From positions 5,850,001-5,914,000 of the forward strand of contig WPIO01000001.1 of the NCBI GenBank assembly GCA_009760855.2: a stretch of 64,000 bases of DNA, in the 5' to 3' direction. This document shows positions 13,450-24,519 of this stretch, one piece after another; the first letter of the stretch is position 1; every line of letters begins with the position of its first letter. The translations under genes and the position numbers were made by a program. Source of the stretch: Cristatella mucedo (Eukaryota; Bryozoa; Phylactolaemata; Cristatellidae). The notes beneath the pieces were generated by a model that saw nothing but the letters and a program-made list of their open reading frames with translations, had not been told where the DNA came from and did no database searches.

Positions 13450-13890
13450 TGCTCATCCTGTGGCGCCCACGGAGCGGAGTGGCTGCTTTCGCAGAGTCAG
13501 TGTGCGAAAATCATGCCGGGGCGTCTCATGTTGCTCGCGCTCTCCCTCGCGCTCTTGCGCCGTAGGTGGAAAAATGGTCGAATGCACGGAAAGCTGCCCG
13601 GAAGCAGCCGCGTGTGCGACTGAAATTGAGGAGTCACGACGCGGTCGCCGAGTCCTCGCTCGCCGGTCACTTGATTTACCGTCGGCAAAAAGTCTTTCCT
13701 CCAAGCCATAGGCCTCGCTAAACCGCGTCAAAGCAGTCGGCTCGACGTGACTACGTCGTCGTGCGTGCCGGCAAAGCCCACGATCCTGAAAGCGCGCGTC
13801 GGTAGAAGGTGCGCGCCAATGCTTGCCAGCAGCAGCAGCGTGTACTATGGCTGTGCTGCTGCGGAACAAACAAAGCGTCAAAAGTACACG
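13450..13890. other. Small CpG-rich island
   Basis: A local rise in CpG and GC, with long open frames on both strands that resemble no family (Arg/Ser/Ala-rich), as expected from composition. It could be an island promoter, but no adjacent coding exon is identified. Confidence 0.3.
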
Positions 13891-13989
13891 GGTCTATGTC
13901 GCGATTTTTCAGAGAAAGTAAAATAAAGTAGGATGATTCCATCGTTTGGCGGAGAGGCTCTCACTCCTCTTGCTTCTAGTGGGCATACA

Positions 13990-14065
13990 AAAAACGTTGC
14001 CTTGCAGTTGGATTCGAACTCATAACCTGCTCACGAAAGTGCTTATACTATAATCGTAAGCTAAA
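13990..14065 (-). repeat. tRNA-like SINE head (degraded)
   Basis: The minus strand carries GAGTTCGAATCCAAC, a good B-box, with an A-box-like TAGCTTACGATTATAG about 40 nt upstream. The acceptor stem does not close, so this is not a functional tRNA. The body is too decayed to assign to SINE-1 or SINE-2. Confidence 0.5.
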
Positions 14066-14189
14066 GTCTAAAGAGAATGGAGCTCGAAATAATATCTATC
14101 AATCAAACTGTCGATTCGCTTTACTGCGTGCATAACATCTGACCACCTTGGTGGATCGCAATACTCTTTACCACCGAGACGTTTGGCGG

Positions 14190-14795
14190 GGCTTGTCGGT
14201 CATGAGCGCCGTGGTAGCCACGTCACACCACTTCTCGCCGACCTGCACCGACTCCTAGTCGAGCATCGCATCGACTTCCAGGTTTGGGCACTCACTTTTA
14301 GGTCCCTATATTCTTTGGCTCCAGCCTTCTTTACCAGATATACTGCCCCACTGAGCTAAGCATTGTACCATCCGCTTTTCGGAATCTAATCGTTTACCAC
14401 ACCAGGTACGAACCTCAAATCCTTTGAAGACCGTGCTTGTACTTCATATGCTCCCAAAGCCTGGAGCTCACTTCCGACTGGCGTTACGACATCCCCTGAC
14501 TTGACGACATTTAAGAAGAAGCCAAAAATGCATCCATTTATGAGAACATTTAGTGGGTCCGTGTGAATCTTCCTTTTGTATGCTTATCTTATGCGTGCTG
14601 ACACTATGCATGCTGCCACTAACCATATTTGCATGCTGACCGTATGCATGTTACCTCTAACCATGTTATGCATGTTGTCACTGAGCATTCTACCGGCAAA
14701 CCATTTCATCATGTTTCCTTTGCAGCAAATGTAGAGTGTCTAGAAATAGATTAAGTTCTCTGAGGGATGCTATGCAATATTATTATCGTTATAAT
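14190..14795 (+). mobile_element. LINE-B 3' fragment
   Basis: Plus-strand relic starting in the block that encodes CHITPLLADLHWLP in better copies. It continues through the PKAWSSLPTGVTTSPDLTTFKKK-type C-terminus and ends at ATTAAGTTCTCTGAGGG followed by TAT/TTA-rich microsatellite near 14780. Frameshifts and stops are present. Confidence 0.8.
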
Positions 14796-16468
14796 TTTTT
14801 AAGCAATTTAAAGCTTTCCAATTTTTGTACAGAAAAATTAGATAATTAACCAAATGCTTTACTTGCATTTGCGTGTGTTAAAGCCCATAGTCAGGTGAAC
14901 TATTCAAACGACAATCTTGCCATTGCACGCCACGGCTGTTGCATTTCTTATCTTAAGTAGGATTGCGGTGCCTTATATTTACAATAATATAAGGCAGTAC
15001 TACAAGTGCAGATATCTTAATTATTCACCCTTATTTACCCTTTATTGTTTGGTAATTTGGTTAGATTTAGTCCACCAAATTCGTTCTAATGACTGGTCGT
15101 TGGCTATTTAGCTTCTTAGCACAGCAGGAGCGACAGCTAATACTGTTTGACGTGATGTCAAAGTTTAAAGGTTATCGCTTAATACTGTTTCGGGCTAAGA
15201 TAAGCCAAATATTTTTGAGTAAGCAAGCTTATTTTTTTATTATTAAATCTCCAACGGGTCTTGCTGAAGAGGCATTTTTGGCTCCTTAAACCAAAATCGA
15301 AGCCGTTAAAAGCCGCCAAAATGCCAAAAGCAATCGATTGGATGTTAGATATTGCTCGCCAAGTAGCTACGAGGCATCCAAGAACGGGCTACTTGGCTGT
15401 GCTAAATTTAATATGGAAGTATCTGTGATCATTATGACGTAAACAAAAAAGTCTGTATTTAGCGATAGACCCCTATGTTTAAACCAATGATCGCGACGTG
15501 TCGGTAGATATCTCATTAGCATGCGGCGCCAGGTCTATAGACCCGTATGGGTTTAAGAGGAGGGAGAGGGAATGCAAGCGAATGAAGTGCAACCGATTCG
15601 GTGCTTTCGTCACTCGCAGCTGCGAGTGTGGGGCTAACTACCGGAAAGTGTGTCCTATCACCAAAAACGTCTATGCTATTATCGAAACCTAGACTCCGTC
15701 TGACGGACATCGCATTATCTGACCGCGTGTGTATTCGAACCACTCAGTGCGTCTGCAACCCGTTATTCTCACTGGGCAAGCAAGCAGCCATAGGGTTTCC
15801 TAAAGCCCGCGGGTTCAGTTTCTACTAACCAAACAGCAAGAAGAAGTTTCGTATCAAATCACGCAAGGTCTCTTTGAAACTTTTAAGTAAAGCTTAAACA
15901 GCGCGTACCCTTGAAATTATCTTTTTATTATCCACGTGAAATATTCTGCATTTAGTAGCTTATAGTTCTGTGCAGTCGTTTTAATACGTCGTATTTACAG
16001 TGCCTTAAGGAAACTAACTAACTAGGGAGCTAACGAACTGTGCTTCATTCGCAGCAATTGCAAAGCGCGTTGCAAGGAATAGTACACGGGCATGCGCTGA
16101 AAGCGCATGTGCGAACAAAAAACAGCAAAATAAGCTTACTAGCGCCGAAAATAAGCTGACCTTGACTTGCTGAGATGAGCTTAAGACGATCTTAAATGCA
16201 GTCATTTTGTTCTAGCTTCTGTGAAATTCCCTGAAATAGATAAAGTTATCTTAAAGAAATTGTGTATGTGAATATCGTTACTGTCTTGTGGTTTTTCATA
16301 CGATCATTACGATCAGTAATTAAAGCTGCAATTAAGTGTTGTTCTCGTGCTCAGTTAAAAATCGCCTGAATCATGAGTCGTACCGTTTGAAGTCTGTCGC
16401 TTTCATGCGACGCTCGTTTCACTTGGTAGTCGGGCTCAGATAGATTTAATTTTTCGATGCTCCTCCGA
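14796..16468. other. Intergenic, downstream of the Kelch gene
   Basis: AT-rich, no supported exon. The 3' UTR of the minus-strand Kelch gene must lie at the right-hand edge of this stretch; no confident AATAAA was assigned. Confidence 0.4.
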
Positions 16469-17560
16469 CTATTTCTCGAATTTAAAGTGCCATTTACAGT
16501 TAGCCTTCGTATATGCCAAGATCCGCTTGAGACGCGATGGTAAACGGTCGTAATCAACTGCATGATTTACAACAACAACCATACACTGTAAGCGCAAGGT
16601 CATTACATTTAAATCGAAAACGTGCACAGTGTGGAGGTGGTCACCATTCCTGAGAGCGAAATAGGCTCTCTCATCAAGCAAGGCACAGCATTCAAACAAG
16701 TTCCTACTGGGTAGTGGTAATGCTACTTTGCTGGTCCATTTGAGTCGAAGAGGATCAAACTCGTAAAGAGAATGAACGTACGTGCGTTTTCTCCTCAACC
16801 ATTTGATCGCGACGCCATAAAATCCAATATTTTCCTTATGATCGAATGACTGTCCAATTTCACTGCATCTAGGGGCGACACCGGTCGTTTTTCGCTCCTC
16901 AAATGTATTATTGCGAGCGTCAAAAAAATAAACGACGAGAGCAGAATCTGAATCATGTCTGTCGCGTAACGGCATGTTGCGGAAAATTATTATGAAGTGC
17001 TTCCATGCTATTGTACAGCAGTTTCCTTGGTCAAAACGTACGTGAGTATGAGTCAGTCGCAAGCTCCACTGCAATGTTTCCAGATTAAGGGCGTAGACTG
17101 CATCGTCGGTAGGAACGCCATATCCACCGAAAATGTACATGGTATTATCTACCAAGCAGGCTACATGCTCGTGGCGCATAGAGGGAATTTGTCCGCCAGT
17201 GTCAGGACGAGACCAGATGCCCGAGACCGTATCGAAACGGTACATCTTTCCTGTATCCCCGGCATGAATAGGAATATAGAGGTTGGAGCCGAAGAAATAG
17301 ACAAAGTTCTTGTAAGCTAAGGCGGTGCCCACGAAATTATGGTCTGGAACGTCCTGTGCACATGTGGCACCATGAACCCTGACCTTAGACCACGTGCATC
17401 CATTCAAGTCAAGCTTACGAACGCGAATGACGCTTGTAATACCAGCTCGAATTAAGCCTTGTAGATAAGAGCCGAAGCAGTAAATAGCTCCCCCATTTCG
17501 GACAAGGAATTCTGAAGGACATCGGAATCCGCAGTTGATCTGGTCGATGCAATGTGGCAT
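16469..17560 (-). CDS. Kelch-repeat protein, intronless, possibly KLHDC3-like
   Basis: A 363-codon uninterrupted frame; the ATG at 17560 is the first in frame after an upstream TAA. Kelch blades are visible as hydrophobic-aromatic strands followed by a W or F at the repeat end: IYCFGSYLQG...KLDLNGCTWSKV (about 27-61), VYFFGS...MYRFDTVSGIWSR (87-118), MYIFGGYGV...YALNLETLQWSL (139-166), then FIIIF...VYFFDARNNTFEE, a fifth ending YEFDPLRLKWTSK and a sixth ending VHVFDLNVMTL. Only the third has the canonical GG pair. The C-terminus (DYDRLPSRLKRILAY...KWHF) resembles the tail of KLHDC3-type proteins, which have similar length. No BTB, BACK or F-box domain is present. Kelch propellers bind partner proteins, often as substrate receptors of ubiquitin ligases; the role here is unknown. 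A single exon suggests a retrocopy or an intron-poor family. Confidence 0.82.
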   Translation of the reverse strand: MPHCIDQINCGFRCPSEFLVRNGGAIYCFGSYLQGLIRAGITSVIRVRKLDLNGCTWSKVRVHGATCAQDVPDHNFVGTALAYKNFVYFFGSNLYIPIHAGDTGKMYRFDTVSGIWSRPDTGGQIPSMRHEHVACLVDNTMYIFGGYGVPTDDAVYALNLETLQWSLRLTHTHVRFDQGNCCTIAWKHFIIIFRNMPLRDRHDSDSALVVYFFDARNNTFEERKTTGVAPRCSEIGQSFDHKENIGFYGVAIKWLRRKRTYVHSLYEFDPLRLKWTSKVALPLPSRNLFECCALLDERAYFALRNGDHLHTVHVFDLNVMTLRLQCMVVVVNHAVDYDRLPSRLKRILAYTKANCKWHFKFEK

Positions 17561-18085
17561 GGTTGTCGGCGTCAGAAGTGGAGCTCCGTCATTGTGACGT
17601 TTGCAACAGGCCCTTTGCTGAGCGCTGCTCGATTTGGTGACGCGAGCAATTTAAAGTCGCATTCTGTTCTCGATTGCTGTCGGGTCTAAAGTGAAGCGAA
17701 TTTGACTGCCCAAAGCCATGCATTTTCAAAAGCGAGAGCCTTTGTAGAAAGCAGCGTGGGCCTAGAATAAACGTAGCTGAAGAGATAAGGTTAATACGAA
17801 CAGGCTAAACATTCTTTCAAGTCCAATAGAAATAATCATTTGCAATACATTCTCGCCGCCAAACCAGTGGAATCGATTACCCTAACTAGTGACACGCAGC
17901 TTAGTCCGAAGCTGAGATCAAGCTTCCTGAAAATGTGTGTCATGCATACGCCAACCTTTTAAAATCAAGGAAAATAAGGTTTCGTGCTCTAAATATATGG
18001 AAAAAACTTCTGAAATCGCTTGAAAATAATGATAATCTAGAATTGAGATTTAAATATTTTTATTTGCAAGAGCATGAATCATACA
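17561..18085 (-). promoter_or_regulatory. 5' flank of the Kelch gene
   Basis: Unique sequence upstream of the minus-strand start. The frame stays open for about 34 codons upstream of the ATG to a TAA but without another ATG. No clear TATA or initiator element was identified. Confidence 0.3.
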
Positions 18086-18415
18086 ATGTATCTTTATCTG
18101 TAACTCCACAAAGTCGTAAAGACTGTGTGGGTGTTACGCAGGAGAGTTTTGTATAGCGCACTCACAGCCTAAGCGGCTTTCGGTATGCATTCGGTAGCCA
18201 TAAGACTTCGTCTTACACAACAGAGAGAAAGTGGGAAGCATAGCAGTCAGGAGAGCAGATGAAGTAGTGAGTAGCATGGAAGTAGCAGCTCAGGACCGCT
18301 GAAAAGGATGAGATATAGTCGACAGCTGAAGAGTTGTTGTCATTGTGTGAGAATTTTGGAAGCAAGTTCCACAGTCTAGGATCTGCAGAGCTAAAGGTTC
18401 TGAAGACACAACAGT
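18086..18415 (-). mobile_element. LINE-A 3' tail fragment
   Basis: Minus-strand copy starting with the family 3' end (ATACAATGTATC, then the TAACTCCACAAAGTCGTAAA block and GTGTGGGTGTTACGCAGGAG). It covers the C-terminal FSSADPRLWN-type block and then stops at about 18415. Confidence 0.85.
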
Positions 18416-19743
18416 CTCTGTCGTTGCGCTGCTTTTATAAAAAATTATATTACCCAGCTTCTGTAAGCTGTGACAAATTTGAATTTTGGCTTTTAGTTCT
18501 GGAATTTGAATGATTTGTGGCTATGCAGGCATATTAATGGCATTCGAATTGATTTTTTATCTTACTTTCATAATAAATCTTGCGAGAGCATTTGCATTGT
18601 GAGCAATAATGCTAATTTGTGCTACTTTGTCCTTTTCTTGAAACTCCGGATTCGTGTCCCGAGTGCTGCAAATGTTTGCTGATGGAACCTACTTCACCAT
18701 AGTAGTTCAGCGATCATGAGATCCTTGCACAGGATCTTAAAACCTATGAAGACGAATCTTAAACCTACGAAGACTGATCTTAAAAGTATGAAAACTGAAA
18801 AGAGACTGGAAGCCATGGAAAAACTAATTGTGACTTCATTGCAAAATCACACACACAAAGTGAATTCGAAAGTAGCTAGTCGCATAAGCACAATCTCTGG
18901 AGCATTTCCTTGTCGACAAGGTGGAAACTGGGAGTTACATTTCACTACTGACTCAGGAGAGTAGCTAAAGACAAAAGTAATTAAATGGACGTTCAACGGG
19001 GCTAAATTTTTCTCGTCCCCAGCACGCCAGCTCCTTGATGCTGCAGTCAATTTTCTGGGACATGTCGGCTTTCGTATGCATGTTTATAAAATAATTGTAT
19101 ATTTGCGATAAATTCAACGGAGATACTGGTTCTCGGGCGCTAACAAAATTGCTCCTGGATGGATTATTTCAGTAGATACCTCTGATTTCAAGTGAAGGCA
19201 AGGGCCACACCATTTTGGCAAACTAAAGCACGCACATTCATCAGAACAGTACGCCGACATTCGGCCAGAGGAAGTTTGTGGAGATTTAAAGTCGGGGCCG
19301 TATAGCATAGCCGTCGAGAGTCGAGCAGAATGTAACTTCAGGAGCTCCGATAGTTAAGTGCTCCAATAGCAACGCTAAAGTGGCTCGATTACCTACCGCT
19401 TTAGGTGACACGTTTTTCAAGTTCTAAGGCACACGTAAGAAGAATTCTGGTCTCTGTCTTTCAAGAAATTACTTTAGATTCAGAGAATACTCGGGCCAGA
19501 TGGCCTAGCGGCTGCGAAAAACCTACGCTATCTGGAGTTGTAAAATATCTCCGCCCGCAAATCTGAAAGTCTGCAAAGGCTATGTGTTTTTTGGATGTAA
19601 CTGAATAGACCTTAGAGTTAATTCAAAGCCTGAGTAGCTTTACGTGCACACACAGTCGTCAACAACATACTCCATTTCCTGTGAGTGAGAGCAAATGAGA
19701 AGCATGACCAGTTCAATAGGGCAGTCGAAGACGGACGGCGAGC
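18416..19743. other. Intergenic with a small LK-P-KT tandem repeat
   Basis: Mostly AT-rich unique DNA. At 18737-18800 three degenerate copies of a roughly 21-bp unit (CTTAAAACCTATGAAGACGAA type) encode LKPMKTN, LKPTKTD and LKSMKTE inside an 82-codon open frame. No known domain, and the frame is probably not a gene. Confidence 0.4.
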
Positions 19744-20067
19744 ATGGTAGCAATGTGTGAAAGTCGGGGTAGAGGACTTTTGCTGAATCTGACTGCGGTC
19801 ACGAGTTTTGCAGTAGAGGACCTGCAGAGAAACAAAACCTTTTGCCGCCGAAAGTCATTATACGAAGAAATTGAAAAACTAATTGATTTTTCCCTTGAGG
19901 ACCCGAGGGTACGAGGATTCCCAAACTTGCCAAGTACTCCAGCTAGGTATACAGGCGCCAAGCTATGGCGGGCGTCAAAAAATATTCTTCAAGAAATTGC
20001 TCTGCATCCTTTGATTAACCGAATTTCGCCCCACAACTGTGTTCCCAAATGGTTGGGTGGAATTTAG
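19744..20067 (+). CDS. Putative unidentified coding segment, possibly a terminal exon
   Basis: An open frame of 107 codons ending at TAG 20065-20067. The segment from 19814 looks truly coding: AVEDLQRNKTFCRRKSLYEEIEK, then FSLEDPRVRGFPNLP, RYTGAKLWRASKNIL and ending NCVPKWLGGI, with amphipathic helices and mixed codon use. A splice-acceptor-like tract ending TTTTGCAG lies immediately before 19814, so a last exon is as likely as a small single-exon gene. I cannot assign a family. No other exon was found near by. Confidence 0.4.
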   Translation: MVAMCESRGRGLLLNLTAVTSFAVEDLQRNKTFCRRKSLYEEIEKLIDFSLEDPRVRGFPNLPSTPARYTGAKLWRASKNILQEIALHPLINRISPHNCVPKWLGGI

Positions 20068-21284
20068 GTTCGTGGCTTACCGGAAGCTCAATTTTGAAGA
20101 ACTTGGCATGTAAACCATTGCCTGCGCATTAGTGTACTAGCTAGTGGCTACGACTGAATGGCAACTGCAGTGCTATTGAAATGTGTACTAAGTAAGATTT
20201 TGATTTGGCACAGGGAAGTTAAGAGTACCGTCGCGTCCGAAAAAATGACATCCTAACGGGCGTGTTTCATAAAAACTTTTTCTTGTACAAATGCGACCGA
20301 TTTTTGACTGATAACCGAGGGTAGAGGTTATAATGAATGCCTGTACCGTTGATAGGACGTGGACACTTCAGCCTATAGGTATGCGTAACGGAGGCTTGAA
20401 TCTCTCTTGCTCTAGTGTACAGCTAGCTCGTTGCAGGAAGAAGCAGGCGTGGAGCCGCGCATCGCCTACAGGGTCACCCACTGAACACTTAACCAGTCGG
20501 TAGTGACGCTGTCATACTTCAGCCGAGGGGCTGACGCTCATACAAAGAAAGTAGTCCAATGGACTTGTGAGGTATTGATTTGAAGACCCCGTTTTCGGTA
20601 CTCTCTAGAAAAGAGCCTCCGCCATTTTTCTTTAGATAAAATCAAAAAGGCTCGGACAGTGAGCCTTCAGCACAAAGTTAATTCACTTTGTTGAGGTGCC
20701 GAATTATTCTGCGTGGAGGGAACACATTATCATATGACCATACATTTTAGAATATTGATCTATTCTACACAATTTAGATCTGCAAAAGTGCATGCTCTCA
20801 GCGAACCTTCGGCAAGCAGTAAGAGGCCCTCCGGAATTTTAAGATTTTAGGCCCAAGTGTGAGTGCAGCTGAGCTTTTCCAGGAGAAGGGTCGCACTAAG
20901 TAGTAGCCCTGTTTCGATACACTTTTCTAAGGCGTGGTATTTCTAGACTGGCAAGGCGCATCTGCTCACCAGCATGCCTCGATAGCTGGATTTCAGCTTT
21001 CCAACTGCGTAGACGAATTTCTTGTTAAATGGATCATAGAAAGATGTCGTGCCTGCCGAGGTCCACGCTCTTCGATTGGAGTAAGGAACCTGCAGTTAGA
21101 CGACCGAGGTACAGTATTCGCTAGATACACCGGGACTCGGCTCGCGAAATCAAATGGTAAAGCGAAGTCGAGAACTGATTGCCCGGAAGGACGTAGAAAA
21201 GTTTTCTCGACAGCTGGTTTAGTGGAGCACGGGACCGATCCTCTAGAGGTTGCCTGATTGTTTCCCGCTCGAGGCCGAATTCTT
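20068..21284. other. Intergenic, no gene recognised
   Basis: Unique sequence of average composition. A 107-codon open frame at 20934-21257 has no recognisable motif and overlaps the edge of a repeat, so it was not called. Confidence 0.4.
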
Positions 21285-21950
21285 TTTCTAAGCTACCGGC
21301 ATGTGCAGTCAGGCGCTTAGAGCTGGTAAAAACAGTGCAGCTAGGCTTGTCTGCCGTGAGCGTCGCAGCTGCCACATCACGCCACTTCTCGCCGACCTGC
21401 ACTGGCTACCAGTCAAGCAACGAATCGACTTTAAGGTTTTGTCGCTCACTTTTATGTCGCAATTCTTTGGCTCAAGCTTTTCTCTCAGATCAACTCTCCC
21501 ACGTTGCGCCAAGAATCGTAACAGCCGCTTTTTGGATTCTAACAGTTTACCAATACCTCGTACAAACCTCGAGTCCTTTGCAGACCGTGCATTTAGTACG
21601 CATACTCCCAAAGCTTCGAACTCACGCCCGACTTGCGTCACAACATCCCCTGACGACCACATTTATAAAGAACTTAAAAATGTACCTAAACAGCATTTAG
21701 CGGGTCGCTGTGATTCATCCCTTATGTGCTTATGCGTTCTGGCACTATGCATGCTGCCACCTACCACACTTACATGCTGACCCTGTGCATATCACCCATA
21801 ACACATTATTATTCATTTTGTTTATCAAGCATGATTTTAGTAGGCATTCAATCGCGTTTCCATTTGCAGCAACTGTAAATCGCCTATAAAGAGATTGAGT
21901 TCTCTAAGGGCGCTTTATCAAGTGAATTCTTCCTCGTCTTGTTATTATAT
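21285..21950 (+). mobile_element. LINE-B 3' fragment
   Basis: Plus-strand relic with a readable CHITPLLADLHWLPVKQRID block and the FKVLSLTF segment, then an AFSTHTPKASNSRPTCVTTSPDD version of the C-terminus. It ends at GATTGAGTTCTCTAAGGGCG and a TTAT-rich tail near 21945. Several frameshifts. Confidence 0.88.
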
Positions 21951-23325
21951 AATTTATTTGTTAACCCCAGTCCCAAGGCAGCCGGCATCCGGTTGTTCTG
22001 CATTTTGTAATTGCACGTGGGTTGGAGCTAGAGAAAGTTGCGTCTCGATCGGGCTTAGTCGAGGGCAGATTGCGTCATGCGTCAATTGCAGATTGCATCA
22101 AGGGTAAAGGGCAGTTTGCTTCAAGGACGGCTGCATCGAGCTGCATCCGCCGCGTGCACTTAGGAACGAGCTGCACGGCTAGATGGGATTTCAGACTTTC
22201 GCGCGATTCGTGTGCCGGAGCGAGCTAAGCCACCACATGCGGTTCAACATCGGTCGCTGTTATTACCTAGTAGCCACCCTTAACCAGCCCGTCAATTAAA
22301 GCAGTAAGTCGTAGCCAGTAAGAATCCAGCGTCAGCATCGGCTGCTCTTGCTGCTCCGCGTGTCGTGCTCCTAGTAGCCCCAGCCTGACGCCACCAAAGT
22401 GCGGCGAAATGAGGTGTGACATTTTAATAAGCCACACCGTTCCCAGTTTAGGTGTTCACAGCATCGTTTTTCCTTAGACTGCCAACGAAGAAAAAAGCAT
22501 AATTTCAACGAGCCCCTCGAGGACATCATTGATTCTCTTAATTTTGTACCCAGGCTAGGTTCGGTTGGCTAGGACAGGACGGCTGTAAAGCTGGTAGAGG
22601 GTCACCGGCTAGGCCGGATGTGCTGTGGCGAGAGGTCACCGAGGCTCTTGGGTAAGGGAAGTTGGCGGTGTAAGTCGTAGTGTTGGAGGCTACCGATCTC
22701 GCCGAGTTATGCACCCGGGTTCTTGCAGGCGTGCTCCGGCGATGCGGCCACGCACGCAAGGCAGCGAGTGCCCAAGGCCCGAGCGGCGCTGGATTGAGCC
22801 CTCGTTGTTGTGATTTGAAAGTTTGGTGTTTCCCGTGTATCCTGTTCGTGACCCCTCCTCGTGTGTTGACGTCTTACGGCGGAAGCTTTTGAATAGGATG
22901 GACGTTGACTCCGACTGCTAAGCAGTTACTTCGCTAGCCGGATCTTTTATGGTGTATACTCGTACTGTTGGATTCGGAGTCGGTACAACGGCAAGACTGC
23001 GGAAGCCGACTGACCAACTAACACGTTTGTTCGCTGTTGCTTCGTCGTATTGCGCCCCTATAGTTTACCTTGTATAGGACCTTCCCATGTAGACTTGTTT
23101 AGTTCATCTGTTGTAGTTGTTGGCGCAAGCGATATTATAAAGAGGTTCAACCTGATGGCCGCTCGTCTTACCCTAGCTCAGCGGCTTGGCGAGCGGCCGG
23201 AGTATGGAGGGGTTTGGCGGGAAATAGCCCCTGACCCCTAGAACTCGGCTCCAGTTTGTAAGCGCCATCTTTGACGACTGCTTGTAGTTGGGCTACGTTT
23301 GCTGCGAAGTTCTGCGAAGCCGCCA
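21951..23325. other. Intergenic, mildly GC-rich, no gene recognised
   Basis: Contains loosely repeated GCAGATTGCGTC/GCAGATTGCATC words at 22060-22110. Short open frames only. No splice-flanked exon or RNA gene was seen. Confidence 0.4.
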
Positions 23326-23480
23326 AACTGGCTGGTTCGGCCCAGTGGCTAACGTGCCTGCCTTTAATGAACGCGGTCAACGTGGATGTCTTTGATGACC
23401 GAACTCATGGGCTCGAGCTTCGCTGCATACGTGAAGTGTCTGTATACCTATTAGGTTCTGCTAGGGAGCTATAAAAATGA
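23326..23480 (+). mobile_element. SINE-2 (tRNA-derived head, LINE-B-like tail)
   Basis: The head begins CTGGTTCGGCCCAGTGGCTAA (A-box TGGCTAAC) and has a B-box-like GGGCTCGAGCTT at about 23408. The 3' part GTGAAGTGTCTGTATACC...GGTTCTGCTAGGGAGC, then TATAAAAATGAAT, matches the LINE-B 3' end. Length about 150 bp. Confidence 0.75.
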
Positions 23481-23779
23481 ATACTTAAAAAAATCCCTGG
23501 TCGCAATTAGGGACATAATAGCACACTGGCAAGCTAACGATCGTATTAGCTCTCCGTTTCTATGTAGATCGGAATTCTATAATTTAGTATCGGCAGGCTA
23601 GTAGAAAGGCAATTAATAATTTGCAATTGCAATGAGGTTTGCACCCGCTAGGTTTGTCTTAAAATCTAAATGAGTTCGGCCATCGCAGCTCTTTTGTTAC
23701 TCAAGCTGCAATGGATCTCGCTTGATTGACGGATTCAGAGACAAATTACTACTATGACCGACGAGGGTCACCACTGCTT

Positions 23780-23975
23780 GACTCCTTCACAACTGCTCTC
23801 CTAACTCTGCTATGCTTCCCACTTTCTCTTCGTTGCGTGAGACGAAGTCTGTTGGCTACCGAATGCGTACCGAAAGCCGCTTAGGCTGTGAGTGCGCTAT
23901 ACAAAACTCTCCTGCGTAACACCCACATGGTCTTTTTGACTTTGTGGAGTTACTGACGGAGATACATACATACAT
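23780..23975 (+). mobile_element. LINE-A 3' tail fragment
   Basis: Plus-strand tail including the block encoding LRETKSVGYRMRTESRLG, then AAAACTCTCCTGCGTAACACC, GGAGTTACTGACGGAGATAC and a short TACA microsatellite at 23957-23975. It lies 80 bp 5' of a SINE-2 copy in the same orientation. Confidence 0.85.
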
Positions 23976-24059
23976 ACACCTTGCTAAATTAAGGCAGCAG
24001 CAGTTTCAGTCTTTTTGCGCCCTGATTTTTTCACAGCTCAAAAAATGAGCTGCTCAATT

Positions 24060-24195
24060 CTTTCTGGTTTGGTCCAGCGGTTAAGGTGCTCGCACCGACC
24101 AAGGTCTGTCTGAGGTCGTGGGCTCGAGCCCGGAGGCATATGTGAAGCGCCTGAATATAGATTAAGTTCTCTTGGGGCGCTATACAAATGAATTA
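24060..24195 (+). mobile_element. SINE-2 (best-preserved copy)
   Basis: The head TTTGGTCCAGCGGTTAAGGTG contains an A-box (GTCCAGCGGTTAAGG). The B-box region is GTGGGCTCGAGCCC at about 24118. The tail AAGCGCCTGAATATAGATTA, AGTTCTCTTGGGGCGCTATA, CAAATGAATTATG is the LINE-B 3' end. It is followed by TA microsatellite. Confidence 0.85.
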
Positions 24196-24216
24196 TGTAT
24201 ATAAATAATTCATTTG

Positions 24217-24265
<49 letters not shown>

Positions 24266-24300
24266 ATATATATATATACATACATAATATATAATATATT
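24196..24300. repeat. (TA)n/(TACA)n microsatellite
   Basis: About 100 bp of TA-rich simple sequence extending from the SINE-2 tail, probably grown from the element's 3' repeat. Confidence 0.9.
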
Positions 24301-24519
24301 TCTCTTAAGGAGGCTTGATTGTTGAATCTTTTAATCCGGGAGTCTAAAATGTTGTCCCAAACCTATTGCTCTACGACATCTGTACCACCTGACGAATCTG
24401 GTACAGTCTTTCCGCCAGTAATTCGCTGCCACTTCCGTGCAACCTCCCGACTCAGCTTTGACGATTACTTATTATTGATTGCGTTAGACAAAGACTACTA
24501 CTGGGTGTGAGTCGAGGTT

